DNA from: Anaerolineae bacterium
Lineage (GTDB): Bacteria > Chloroflexota > Anaerolineae > Aggregatilineales > Phototrophicaceae
NCBI GenBank assembly: GCA_022826865.1
Contig: JAJDUC010000043.1
Location: 1-64,000, forward strand
Length of the DNA: 64,000 nucleotides
Direction of reading: 5' to 3'
Part shown: in pieces, positions 35,027-43,366 of the stretch
Numbering within the stretch: position 1 is the first letter of the stretch
Layout of the letters: every line of letters starts with the position of its first letter
Position numbers and translations under genes: made by a program
Notes under the pieces: generated by a model
Databases searched by the model: none
The model's input: the letters and a program-made list of their open reading frames with translations, nothing else
What the model was told of the DNA's origin: nothing

Positions 35027-36322
35027 CTATCCTGTAGCGCTGCAATCCAACAGGCGCTGATTACCGGCGACCGGGTGAGTTTGCAGCGTCAGCTTGACTT
35101 CAATGGTAAGTTTGTCGCGGATCGCCAATAGCTCGATCACGTCGCCCGGGCGCGTGTTTTGCACGAGGTAGGTCACCAGTTCATCGAGATCAGCAAAATG
35201 ATAGTCGTTGATCGCCACGAGCAAGTCGCCGCCGGCGCAAACGCTTTCCCCGCGCACTTCCAGCAATCTGTCGCCGCCGCGCAAGCCGGCCGAATCCGCA
35301 GGAGAGCCTTCAATGACGCCGCGCAGCAGCACGCCTCGATCCACCGGCAAATCCAGCGCGCCGCTCAACCCGGCCACGCCGAAACCGCCGTCCTCCCGCA
35401 TGACCGAGATGCCCATCCAAGAGTAATCGACGCGGCCCCGCTCAATCAGTTCCGGTATGACCCGGCGCATGGTATCGGCGGGCACAGCGAAGCCGATGCC
35501 TTGAAATTGGCCGCTGTTGGAGCGGATTGCGGTGGTGAGCCCGATCACGCGACCGCCCGAATCAAGCAATGGACCGCCCGAACTGCCTGGATTAATCGCG
35601 GCGTCGATCTGTATGATTGAGGGATTCTCGAAGCCGGGCATGCTTTCGCCATCCAACAGTTCCGCCGAGGGCAATGTCCGGCCCAGGCCGCTGACGATGC
35701 CGGTGGTCATCGAACTGCTCAGCCCAAAGGGATTGCTGATGACGATTGAGCGCTGCCCGACCTTGAGGCCGGCCGATTCGCCGATCCACAGCGGGTTCAA
35801 GCGCGCCGCGTCGGCGGCAACCTTGAGAACGGCCAAATCGCTGAAGCTGTCCGCTCCAAGCAATTGCGCGTCCACGACAACGGCGTTCTGCAAGGTGACG
35901 CGAATCTGAAAAGCATTGTTGACCAGGTGCGCATTGGTGATGATATGCCCCTGCTTGTCGTAGACAAATCCCGAGCCGCGCTGAGTCGAGATATCCCCCG
36001 AATCATTATTGATGCGCCCCGACTCAATGTTGACCACAGATGGGCTTGCGCGCTCATAGATATTGGCCAAAAGCGTATAGTCGGCGTCGGCTGTGGCAAG
36101 CAACTCGCCGGGCAGGGCTGTCGGTGTATGGGCGGCTGTCGCTGCCGCGCCCGCGCCGGCGGATTGCCGGCCCAGTTCCGCCGAACCGCCGATTTCAATA
36201 CCGCAGGCGCTGAGCAGCAGTACGCAGGCGAACAAGCTGAGGCAAGGTAAAATATGCGGTTTTCTCAAAAGATGAATCGCGATACCGGGCAGCCGAGCCG
36301 GTTTAATTGTAGGTGGGAACAT
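35027..36322 (-). CDS. HtrA/DegQ-like serine protease, lipoprotein
   Basis: An S1C protease of about 430 residues with one PDZ domain. The N-terminus is a lipoprotein signal with lipobox LLLSAC (lipidated Cys near residue 40), so it is tethered on the outer face of the membrane. The catalytic triad is His in HIITNAHLVNNAF (usually NxHVV), Asp in SDLAVLKV and Ser in NPGSSGGPLL. The PDZ domain includes the VIEGSPADSAGLRGGDRLLEV motif. The role is quality control of misfolded extracytoplasmic proteins. Start 36322 is a choice among several; the open frame runs to 36361. Confidence 0.9.
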   Translation of the reverse strand: MFPPTIKPARLPGIAIHLLRKPHILPCLSLFACVLLLSACGIEIGGSAELGRQSAGAGAAATAAHTPTALPGELLATADADYTLLANIYERASPSVVNIESGRINNDSGDISTQRGSGFVYDKQGHIITNAHLVNNAFQIRVTLQNAVVVDAQLLGADSFSDLAVLKVAADAARLNPLWIGESAGLKVGQRSIVISNPFGLSSSMTTGIVSGLGRTLPSAELLDGESMPGFENPSIIQIDAAINPGSSGGPLLDSGGRVIGLTTAIRSNSGQFQGIGFAVPADTMRRVIPELIERGRVDYSWMGISVMREDGGFGVAGLSGALDLPVDRGVLLRGVIEGSPADSAGLRGGDRLLEVRGESVCAGGDLLVAINDYHFADLDELVTYLVQNTRPGDVIELLAIRDKLTIEVKLTLQTHPVAGNQRLLDCSATG

Positions 36323-36394
36323 AGGTAACCCGAATGCGCTGCCGCCGAGCGGCTGGTCCATTTTGCATCCTCATTCTAACAGGCTTGCCACCGT

Positions 36395-37264
36395 CTATGA
36401 ATCGGCGCTTGTCGCGAAGGCTTGCCGCATGTATGCCAGGACCTCCCGGCGATACCGAACCGGGTCCAACTCGTACAGGTTGCTGTGTCCCCCGCCGTCA
36501 AATACTGATAATTCAACATGATCGTTGGCGGCGGCCATTTGCCTGGCCTGCGATAATGGTATAGCGTCATCGTCGCTGCCATGCAGGAGCAAAACCGGAC
36601 GCTCCACTTTGGCCAAGTCTTCCACGGGACGGATAGAGGCCGGATCGGAAGCGCTCAAGGCGCCGAACATTCGAATGAAGAGGAATTCAGCCAATGCGGC
36701 CGGATATCCAAGGCGCGCGGCGCGGGCGCGCGCCAGCGCCGCGAAGTCGCTGAATGCGGCGTCGGCGAAGAGACCGGCGGCATCGACTTCGCTCATCAGT
36801 TTGCAGGCGACAGCGCCACCCATTGAATGCCCCCATATCGCGACTGACTTGACCTCAGGGCGGGCGCGCAGAAAGGCGTAGGCGGCGCGCGCGTCTTTGA
36901 TCTCATGGTAGCCCATTGAAGACAGGCTGCCGTCGGATTCGCCATGGTTGCGGAAATCGATGAGCAGGGCGCCGTAACCGGCTTCCAGCAGATAGGCGGC
37001 GTGTGGCAGCAGTTGATCGCGGTTGCCGCGCAGGCCGTGCAAGAGCAGCGCCGCCTGTCCCGCTGGCGACTCTGGCGGCGCGAACCAAGCGCTTATTGCC
37101 AGCCCGTCTTCCGTCGAAAACGATACGCGTTGGAATGCTGAATCAGCGCTCTGCGGCATGACAGGCGGCGATTGCGGGTACAGGTGGACGCGAACCTGCA
37201 GATAGGTGATCAGCAGGGCGATCGCGGCGCTGGAGGCGAGCAATGCGAGTAGGAAATACAGCAT
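36395..37264 (-). CDS. Alpha/beta hydrolase, membrane-anchored
   Basis: The 289-residue protein has one N-terminal transmembrane helix (about residues 2-23). An alpha/beta hydrolase domain then has the oxyanion HGLRGNRD region, the nucleophile elbow WGHSMGGAVA (Ser near residue 146), the acid in LLLHGSDDDAIPL and the catalytic His in FDGGGHSNLYEL. It is most similar in layout to the ABHD/BEM46-type esterases. The substrate is unknown. It lies between dnaJ and the HtrA-like gene on the same strand, which suggests an envelope or protein-quality context. Confidence 0.87.
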   Translation of the reverse strand: MLYFLLALLASSAAIALLITYLQVRVHLYPQSPPVMPQSADSAFQRVSFSTEDGLAISAWFAPPESPAGQAALLLHGLRGNRDQLLPHAAYLLEAGYGALLIDFRNHGESDGSLSSMGYHEIKDARAAYAFLRARPEVKSVAIWGHSMGGAVACKLMSEVDAAGLFADAAFSDFAALARARAARLGYPAALAEFLFIRMFGALSASDPASIRPVEDLAKVERPVLLLHGSDDDAIPLSQARQMAAANDHVELSVFDGGGHSNLYELDPVRYRREVLAYMRQAFATSADS

Positions 37265-37324
37265 ATTCTTGCGGCGCGCGCTTCGTATTCAGGACAGCAA
37301 AGACATCTACGGGAGCGCGGACAG

Positions 37325-38203
37325 CTAGTTGAGGCTGTCGCGCAGAGCTTCGGCCAATCCGCGCTGCTCCGCGTCCAGTTGCGTCGGGACGGTGATCATG
37401 ACGCGCGCGTAAAGATCGCCGTAGGCATCGCCGCCGCGGAGAATGGGCATGCCTTTGCCGCTCAAACGGAGCTTTTGGCCCGATTGCGTGCCGGGCCGCA
37501 GCTTCATCTTGACCGGGCGCGTCAGGGTTGGCACTTCCACTTCGCCGCCCAGGATTGCGGTGAAGGCATCGACCTTGACATCGACGGTTAAGTCATCGCC
37601 TTGGCGCTCAAAACGCCTGTCCTCCGCGACGTGCACGCGCAAGTACAGGTGCCCGGACGGCCCGCCGTTGCTGCCTGGCTGGCCTTCGCCCGCCAAGCGC
37701 ACCTTGGTTCCCGTTGCGGCGCCGCGTGGAATCTTTACGTTGATGTCCCGTCCTTCTTTGCTGATGATGCGCTCGGCGCCTTTATAAGCCTCACGCAGGC
37801 TGATATGGACATCGTGCTCGAAATCCCGTCCGGCGCGTGGCCCATTGAAACCGCCGTAGCCGCCCGCCTGGCGACGCCTGCCGCCTGCGCCGCCGAAGAA
37901 AGTCTCGAAGATATCCGATACGTCCCGGTATGAGGCGTCGCCGCCGGAATGGTGTGGATGCCCGCCGTTGAAAGCCTGGTATTGCTCCCAATTTGCGCCA
38001 AAGCGGTTGTAAGCGGCGCGTTTGTCCTCATCGCTTAGCACTTCGTAGGCTGCGTTGACTTCTTTGAAGCGGGCTTCCGCGGCCGGATCATCCGGATTGG
38101 CGTCGGGATGGAATTGTTTCGCCTTGCGGCGAAACGCTCTTTTGATTTCTTCATCGCCGGCGTCCCGCGTTACGCCGAGCACATCATAATAATCTCTGCT
38201 CAT
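37325..38203 (-). CDS. CbpA-type DnaJ (J-domain co-chaperone without zinc finger)
   Basis: The protein has about 292 residues. The J-domain (residues 1-65) carries the invariant HPD as FHPDANPDD. A Gly-rich linker follows (about 70-120, HHSGGDASYRDVS and FNGPRAGRDF), and then the two C-terminal beta-sandwich domains (VHISLREAYKGAE and following). The four CxxCxGxG zinc-finger repeats of classical DnaJ are absent, so this is the CbpA/DnaJ-like type. It stimulates DnaK ATPase and holds unfolded clients. Start 38203 (MSRDYYDVLGV) matches the family start. Confidence 0.93.
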   Translation of the reverse strand: MSRDYYDVLGVTRDAGDEEIKRAFRRKAKQFHPDANPDDPAAEARFKEVNAAYEVLSDEDKRAAYNRFGANWEQYQAFNGGHPHHSGGDASYRDVSDIFETFFGGAGGRRRQAGGYGGFNGPRAGRDFEHDVHISLREAYKGAERIISKEGRDINVKIPRGAATGTKVRLAGEGQPGSNGGPSGHLYLRVHVAEDRRFERQGDDLTVDVKVDAFTAILGGEVEVPTLTRPVKMKLRPGTQSGQKLRLSGKGMPILRGGDAYGDLYARVMITVPTQLDAEQRGLAEALRDSLN

Positions 38204-38531
38204 GCGCTTCTTCCGTTGCAATCTGCTTTCGGCGTTCACTGCCAATTGTAAGGCCTGCGCCCGCGGCGGTCAATTCATCCGCCGGGCGCGCTTTGACCGG
38301 GCGCCTGCGGCGGAGGCGGCTGACTGTTCGCAGCGATCAGCATTAGCATAACATTCATCTGTTAGATTGCCGTTGGTGTCACGCGCTGCGAAAGGCGGCG
38401 GCAATGCCGCAATGCGCCTGTGTTATGATATGTTTTGCTGGCTAGGTGAAACAGCGCTGAATCTTGGGCGCGGCATGGCTTCCGACCGCTATACCCACGC
38501 AGAGTCCGGTCATCGAGGCGAGGGAATGAAT
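38204..38531. other. Divergent dnaJ/metalloregulator intergenic region
   Basis: About 330 bp between the divergent dnaJ-like and DtxR/MntR genes. Apart from the extended -10 box at 38421 I see no gene. An in-frame upstream extension of the regulator (to 38367) is open but starts without a ribosome binding site and is not homologous to the family. Confidence 0.4.
38421..38429 (+). promoter_or_regulatory. Extended -10 promoter for the DtxR/MntR regulator
   Basis: TGT followed by TATGAT (38424-38429). It would give a leader of about 95 bases before the start at 38532. Confidence 0.4.
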
Positions 38532-39218
38532 ATGCGCAATCTCGTCGAGAGACAGTCGCAATCAGTAGAAGACTTCCTCAAGACGGTCTATAACTTGCAG
38601 CGCGAAACCGACCGTGTATCCACAAATGCCTTGGCCGAGGCCCTGGACATCAGCGCCCCGGCCGTGACTGACATGGCCCAACGTCTGGTGGAAGAGGGCA
38701 CGGTGGATTACTTGAAATACCGCGGTGTGCGTTTGACCGACCTGGGCGAACAGGTGGCGCTGAAAATGCTGCGCCGGCATCGCCTGATAGAGGCCTATCT
38801 TGTTCAGGACTTGGGTTATGAGTTGCATGAAGTTCACGATGAGGCGGAAGCCTTGGAGCATACAGTGTCCGACCGCTTTGTCGAAGCGATTTCACGAAAA
38901 CTGGGCGACCCCCTGTACGACCCGCATGGCGACCCCATTCCCGATCTTGACGGCATCATGCCCGAGCGCGACTTGCAGCCCCTGTCCGAACTGCCGCCCG
39001 GCAAACCGGCGCGTATCCGCCGTCTGACGATGGACGACCCGGCTATGCTGCAAAATACGCAGGAACGCGGGCTGCTGCTCGGCATGACCCTGGAGGTGGT
39101 GGAACGCGATCCCTTTGACGGCCACGTGGCCGTGCGCGTGGGCGCTGCCGACCTGCAGATCATCGGCTATGGCATGGCGTCGCGCATATTGGTTGATTTT
39201 GTTGACCGCCTGTGTTAA
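38532..39218 (+). CDS. DtxR/MntR/IdeR-family metal-dependent repressor
   Basis: The protein has about 228 residues. An N-terminal winged helix (SVEDFLKTVYNLQRETDRVSTNALAEALDISAPAVTDMAQRL) is followed by the metal-binding dimerisation domain with LRRHRLIEAYLV and HEVHDEAEALEH, the usual H-x3-E ligand run. A C-terminal FeoA/SH3-like domain (LGMTLEVVERDPFDGHVAVRVG) is present. It represses metal uptake or storage genes when Mn(II) or Fe(II) is bound; no obvious target gene is next to it. The start 38532 is preceded by GAGGCGAGGG at good spacing; ATG 38526 is an alternative. Confidence 0.92.
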   Translation: MRNLVERQSQSVEDFLKTVYNLQRETDRVSTNALAEALDISAPAVTDMAQRLVEEGTVDYLKYRGVRLTDLGEQVALKMLRRHRLIEAYLVQDLGYELHEVHDEAEALEHTVSDRFVEAISRKLGDPLYDPHGDPIPDLDGIMPERDLQPLSELPPGKPARIRRLTMDDPAMLQNTQERGLLLGMTLEVVERDPFDGHVAVRVGAADLQIIGYGMASRILVDFVDRLC

Positions 39219-39408
39219 CATCAACTCCCTTTTCACAATTCAATAATTCCAATGGCTCCCGGCGCGGTCGAGCGTCAAAGTCCGCCCCGAGATAACGGCA
39301 GCGCGACATTGCAAAGACTGAACTTTGCCGGACGACGGGACCTAAGTAAGAATTCCGCCGAGGCCGGGGTCTTCCGGAAGCGGCGGAAGCGGCGCGTGGT
39401 TTGAAAAG

Positions 39409-39897
39409 ATGTTAGCCGAGATCAAACAGATAGGCGCAATTGATCAGCGCGTGCGGGCGATTCTTTTGACCGGGAATGATTCCGTCTTGCTGATCAAGCG
39501 CCTGAAACCGAATCAATCGGCGCCATTCTGGGTCGCGCCGGGCGGGGGCGTCGAAACCACGGACGCCGACCTGACGGCGACGCTGGAGCGCGAGCTTTAT
39601 GAAGAGTTGGGCGCCGTCGCCACAGTTGTTGATACCGCTTTCATTCTCCGGCACGAGAAAGCGGGCAAGCGGCTGGAGGAGCACTTCTTCATCTGTCTGC
39701 TCCATAGCTACGATATCAGCAAACGCTACGGACCGGAATTCGACGATCCTTCGCGCGGCGAATTCATCCCGGAGGAGATCCCGCTGGATCGGGCCGCCTT
39801 GAGCCGCCTCAACCTCAAGACGCCTGAGTTGAGCGAGTGGATGTGCGGCCGGCTGGATTATTTGCGCAACCTGCAGCGGTTCCCCGCGCGCATATAG
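39409..39897 (+). CDS. Nudix hydrolase
   Basis: The 162-residue protein has a Nudix box in GGGVETTDADLTATLEREL followed by YEELGA, with the REx(2)EExG core intact. The spacing before the RE is one residue longer than the canonical GX5EX7RE, and the first Glu is shifted or replaced by Asp. It probably hydrolyses a nucleoside diphosphate linked to another moiety, such as an oxidised nucleotide; the substrate is unknown. It stands alone, about 190 bases after the metalloregulator, with no clear promoter that I can name. Confidence 0.85.
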   Translation: MLAEIKQIGAIDQRVRAILLTGNDSVLLIKRLKPNQSAPFWVAPGGGVETTDADLTATLERELYEELGAVATVVDTAFILRHEKAGKRLEEHFFICLLHSYDISKRYGPEFDDPSRGEFIPEEIPLDRAALSRLNLKTPELSEWMCGRLDYLRNLQRFPARI

Positions 39898-40040
39898 CAT
39901 CCCAATAACTTTCTCATCAGAATCGACTTTGCTCGCCGCCGGCGCTGCCGAATCGCGCTGGCCCGGCGTCTGGCCTGAAACAAGCAAGTAGATAGTTTGC
40001 TAGGAACAATATAAATAGCAGTGTAAAGCATGGATTTAGT

Positions 40041-40069
40041 TTGACGTCCTGTATTGGCTAGTGTATATT
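40041..40069 (+). promoter_or_regulatory. Sigma-70-type promoter for the response regulator gene
   Basis: TTGACG (40041-40046), a 17-base spacer and TATATT (40064-40069), in an AT-rich stretch 48-60 bases before the possible start codons. This is one of the best promoters in the window. Confidence 0.7.
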
Positions 40070-40128
40070 TATTAGTTGTCAAATCTGTCGCTATCCTAGC
40101 AAAATAGCTATCATAGGTGCAGCGCTCG

Positions 40129-40848
40129 ATGATAAAGTCTACTGTTTTGCTAATCGTCAAGGACGTCCGAGTTAGGACGAGCGTTGGCGGTTTTCTCGTC
40201 AACGCTGGCTACAGCGTTAGCGCGCATGGCGACCTGGCGAGCGCAATCAACCATATTCGGGAACGCGAGGTGCCGTATATTGCCTTAATCGCGGCGGAAC
40301 TGACGGGCCTGCACGGCTTTGAAGTGGCGGAAAGGCTGAAGGCGGTAGCGGATCTGTCGATCATCTTCCTGATCACTTCCGAATATGAGCGGATTGATGT
40401 GGAAAGCATCATGAAGTATGGGGAAGACTTTGTGATCGACCCCTATACACTGGAGGAATTGGACGCGCGCATACAGATGGTCTTCGGTCGAATGCCTGCA
40501 ATGGACTATTCCACCGACGCCATCATTCGCGTGGATGACTACTTGCACATTGATTTCGCCAACAGCCGCGTAATGGTCGGCGGCCGCCGGGATCATCTCA
40601 CGGCGACGGAATCAAATTTGCTTTATGTTTTGCTGCGCCATGCGCCGCGGGTCGTGCAGAACGAGACCTTGCTGTCGCGCGTTTGGCCGGGCAGGAGCGT
40701 TTACGAGGATACCTTGCGCGTGCACATGCACCGTTTGCGTCGTAAGATTGAGGTGGATCCTCATCATCCGCGTTATATTCGCACCGAGCGCGGCATCGGC
40801 TACCGCTTCCGGCAGCGCCCGCCCGGCCTTTCCGAAGAGACCGAATGA
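40129..40848 (+). CDS. OmpR-type response regulator with a degenerate receiver
   Basis: The protein has about 239 residues. The C-terminal half is a normal OmpR/PhoB winged-helix DNA-binding domain (LTATESNLLYVLLRHAPRVV and HRLRRKIEVDPHHPRYIRTERGIGYRF). The N-terminal receiver has the right fold pattern, but its key residues are changed. The phosphoacceptor Asp position is Ala (LIAAELTGLHG aligns with the usual LDxxLPGxDG). The acidic pair after strand 1 is KD (LLIVKDVRV), and the conserved Lys of the KP motif is Asp (VIDPYT). It is therefore unlikely to work by phosphorylation. There is no histidine kinase nearby. GTG 40117 or ATG 40129 may be the start. A small partner gene follows four bases later. 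Confidence 0.9.
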   Translation: MIKSTVLLIVKDVRVRTSVGGFLVNAGYSVSAHGDLASAINHIREREVPYIALIAAELTGLHGFEVAERLKAVADLSIIFLITSEYERIDVESIMKYGEDFVIDPYTLEELDARIQMVFGRMPAMDYSTDAIIRVDDYLHIDFANSRVMVGGRRDHLTATESNLLYVLLRHAPRVVQNETLLSRVWPGRSVYEDTLRVHMHRLRRKIEVDPHHPRYIRTERGIGYRFRQRPPGLSEETE

Positions 40849-40852
40849 CGGC

Positions 40853-41371
40853 ATGGCATCCAGTCCCAGGGAAAAACTAAATAAAGCGCCCATCAGCGAA
40901 GTCCTGCTGATGTTGCTCAGTCATCTGCGCGCCGCGCTCGCCGACGCCGGCTTGGCCTTGAGCGGCGACGCAAACCGTGAACTGGCGGGGGCCCTGGCCA
41001 GCGGGGACCCGCATCCAAGCCGGGAAGCGCTGATAACGCATTTAACGGCGCTGGTGGACGGCAGCTTAAATGCGCTGCAGGCGGGCCGGGACCTCGATTT
41101 CGCCGCTGCGCTCGGGGCGGAGGCCAGCGCTCTGGGCGCTTGGGAAACCACGGCTGAATACCTCGAACTGGCAAACAAGAAGGCTGAATTGGAAACGCGC
41201 ATCGTGACCGGATCGGCCCTGCTGGTGGCGGCGGGCCGCGATGAATACGCCAGGTACCTGTGGGATGTCATTGCGCACGATGCCGGCGCGATGGATGTTG
41301 ATGCCATGGTCGCCGGGCGCGTCCTCCAGCACATCGACGCCGCAGGCCCGGCCCCGCCCTCAAAAGCCTGA
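40853..41371 (+). CDS. Conserved hypothetical protein downstream of the response regulator
   Basis: A 172-residue protein I do not recognise. It is mostly helical by sequence, without signal or membrane segments: PISEVLLMLLSHLRAALADAG, LITHLTALVDGSLNALQAG and LELANKKAELETRIVTGSALL. The start ATG at 40853 is only four bases after the regulator's stop, so translation is probably coupled and the two may work together. A longer open frame to 40625 overlaps the regulator out of frame and is not real. The protein could be a binding partner that replaces phosphorylation as the input signal; this is inference. Confidence 0.65.
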   Translation: MASSPREKLNKAPISEVLLMLLSHLRAALADAGLALSGDANRELAGALASGDPHPSREALITHLTALVDGSLNALQAGRDLDFAAALGAEASALGAWETTAEYLELANKKAELETRIVTGSALLVAAGRDEYARYLWDVIAHDAGAMDVDAMVAGRVLQHIDAAGPAPPSKA

Positions 41372-41469
41372 AACCAGTCGGCGCCGGCTAGCCGGCCGCA
41401 TCTCAAGAATTGCCGCGCGCGCGGCGCTCGTTTATGATACGGCGAGGCAGCGGGCAGGGGAGGCGGCGC

Positions 41470-42327
41470 ATGCGCATCAATGTCGGTCTGGCGCAGATTT
41501 ACCCGAAACTGGGCGACCTCGAGCATAATCTCGCGGTTCATCTGGATTACGCTAGGCGGGCGCGCGAGGCGGGCGTCGACTTGCTCATCTTCCCCGAGCT
41601 GTCGTTGACCGGCTACCAGGTGCAGGACCTGGCGCCGGAGGTGGCGCTGGGCGCGCCGGGCGCCGATCCCGCCTTTGCTCAGCTGCTGGACGCCAGCCGC
41701 GACATCGACCTGGTCGTCGGTTTCGTGCATGAAGACAGCCGCAAGCGCTTCTACATCGCCAATGCCTATCTCGCTGGCGGCGCAGCGCTGCATATCCATC
41801 ACAAGCTCTACTTGCCGACCTATGCCATGTTCGACGAATCGCGCTACTTCGCCCAAGGCAACAGCGTGCGCGCCTTCGACACGCGCTTCGGCCGCCTGGG
41901 CATGTTGATCTGCGAGGACTTCTGGCATGTTTCGCCGCCCTATCTGCTCTGGCTGGACGGCGCCGATATCTTGATCCTCAACAGCTCCAGCCCTTCGCGC
42001 GGCCTAAACGCGGACGACAGGATGATGGGCACGCGCTGGGTCGAGCACGTGAATCAGGCTTATGGCAGCATGTTCACGTCCTACATCTTGCATTGCAACC
42101 GCGTTGGCTACGAAGACGGCAAGAACTTCTGGGGCGGCTCGTCGGTGGTCGATCCCGATGGCGAGTTCATGACTCATGGGCTTTACTTCGACGAGGCGCT
42201 GATCATGCAAGAAATCGACTTGAATCAGCTGCATCGGACGCGGGCGCGTCTGCCGCTCTTGCGGGATGAGCGGCCGGGCTTGGTGCGGCGGGAGCTGGGG
42301 CGGATTTTGAGTGAGAGCTTGGGGTAG
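41470..42327 (+). CDS. Carbon-nitrogen hydrolase (nitrilase superfamily)
   Basis: The protein has about 285 residues with the nitrilase catalytic triad in order: Glu in LIFPELSLTGY (near 43), Lys in HHKLYLPTY (near 112), and Cys in MLICEDFWH (near 148). The cap-and-sandwich layout resembles amidases and the glutaminase domain of NAD synthetases. It hydrolyses an amide or nitrile; the substrate is unknown. The start 41470 (MRINVGLAQIY) is preceded by GCAGGGGAGGCGG. The FRG-domain gene begins within a few bases of its stop. Confidence 0.9.
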   Translation: MRINVGLAQIYPKLGDLEHNLAVHLDYARRAREAGVDLLIFPELSLTGYQVQDLAPEVALGAPGADPAFAQLLDASRDIDLVVGFVHEDSRKRFYIANAYLAGGAALHIHHKLYLPTYAMFDESRYFAQGNSVRAFDTRFGRLGMLICEDFWHVSPPYLLWLDGADILILNSSSPSRGLNADDRMMGTRWVEHVNQAYGSMFTSYILHCNRVGYEDGKNFWGGSSVVDPDGEFMTHGLYFDEALIMQEIDLNQLHRTRARLPLLRDERPGLVRRELGRILSESLG

Positions 42328-42333
42328 GGTGGG

Positions 42334-43317
42334 ATGAGAGACGAATATGATATTTCGATAATTCATCGTGACTGTGCAGGAGAGTTCTTGGCGGAGCTAA
42401 ACGAGTTGCATCCTAGGTGGTACAAAGGCACTTGGATTTTCCGTGGCCAAAACGATGTTAGTTGGAAGCTTCACCCAAAAGCCATGCGAAATGACAAAGT
42501 TCAAGAGCATGTGCGTAAACTCGCTGGCAAGATACTGCAAGGGATTTCTTCCGCATCGCAAACCAACGAAATTGCTAGCAGTCATGGACTTAGGTCAGAA
42601 GAGGAGCTTCGTCGCTTCTTATTTCAATACTTTCAAGCAGGAACTGAAAACAGTCTTGTGGCAGAGTTTGAGGATCTTTCTGATAGGGCGGGGTTGAGAT
42701 TACCGGATGATTGGATTGAGAATCTAAAACGCATAGAGGAGCTAAACAATCCGGCTTCTAACTTGTCTGGAAGAGACATAAAGTTCAAATGGCGAGTTTA
42801 TCCAATTCGCGTTGCTTTTGCGCTCGCACAACATAGTGGAATTGCAACACGATTGCTCGACTGGACCTTTCGTCCAATGGTGGCGGCATTTTTTGCTGCA
42901 TATACTAAAGTTGAACACAAAATACAACCTGATCTCATGGTGGTGTGGGCAGTTGAACGATTTAGCTTGCAATGCACGACATTGTCTCCCGTTACACAAT
43001 TACGTTCTAGAATTGGATTCTTGCAGGCACAGGATGGCTTGTTTCTCTATGATAAAGAGGCCGATGAGAAATACTTTCAGCATGGTTGCTGGCAGTCGTT
43101 CGAAGTCGAACTAAGGAAGTTAGCTGACGCTGGCCGTGTATACAAATTTACGCTCCCCTATTCTAAGCGTGTGGATCTACTGAAATTGCTGAGATTAAGG
43201 CATGTCTCAAAGTCAAATCTTATGCCTTCATTTGCACACACAGCTGAAGAAGTAATGAGCGGAGAAATCAACTGGCACGACATCAAATACAGAGGTGGCC
43301 AGTTTGAGGACATGTGA
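42334..43317 (+). CDS. FRG-domain protein, probably horizontally acquired
   Basis: A 327-residue protein with the FRG domain signature WIFRGQNDVSWKLHPKAMR near residue 28 and the second conserved block IATRLLDWTFRPMVAAFFA (about residues 168-186). FRG proteins (named after the Phe-Arg-Gly motif) are common in phages, plasmids and accessory islands; their biochemical role is not established. The gene is clearly AT-richer than both neighbours and uses AT-ending codons freely. This differs from the GC-rich upstream nitrilase and downstream amidohydrolase. The start is 42334 and abuts the previous stop. Confidence 0.85.
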   Translation: MRDEYDISIIHRDCAGEFLAELNELHPRWYKGTWIFRGQNDVSWKLHPKAMRNDKVQEHVRKLAGKILQGISSASQTNEIASSHGLRSEEELRRFLFQYFQAGTENSLVAEFEDLSDRAGLRLPDDWIENLKRIEELNNPASNLSGRDIKFKWRVYPIRVAFALAQHSGIATRLLDWTFRPMVAAFFAAYTKVEHKIQPDLMVVWAVERFSLQCTTLSPVTQLRSRIGFLQAQDGLFLYDKEADEKYFQHGCWQSFEVELRKLADAGRVYKFTLPYSKRVDLLKLLRLRHVSKSNLMPSFAHTAEEVMSGEINWHDIKYRGGQFEDM

Positions 43318-43366
43318 GTATTTTGCCTTTTGGATGCCTTTGCTTAGATAACTAATTGAGAAACTC

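Noticed and set aside
40625..40852. Upstream extension of the small gene after the response regulator
   Set aside because: It overlaps the regulator's DNA-binding domain in another frame; the start at 40853 fits operon spacing.
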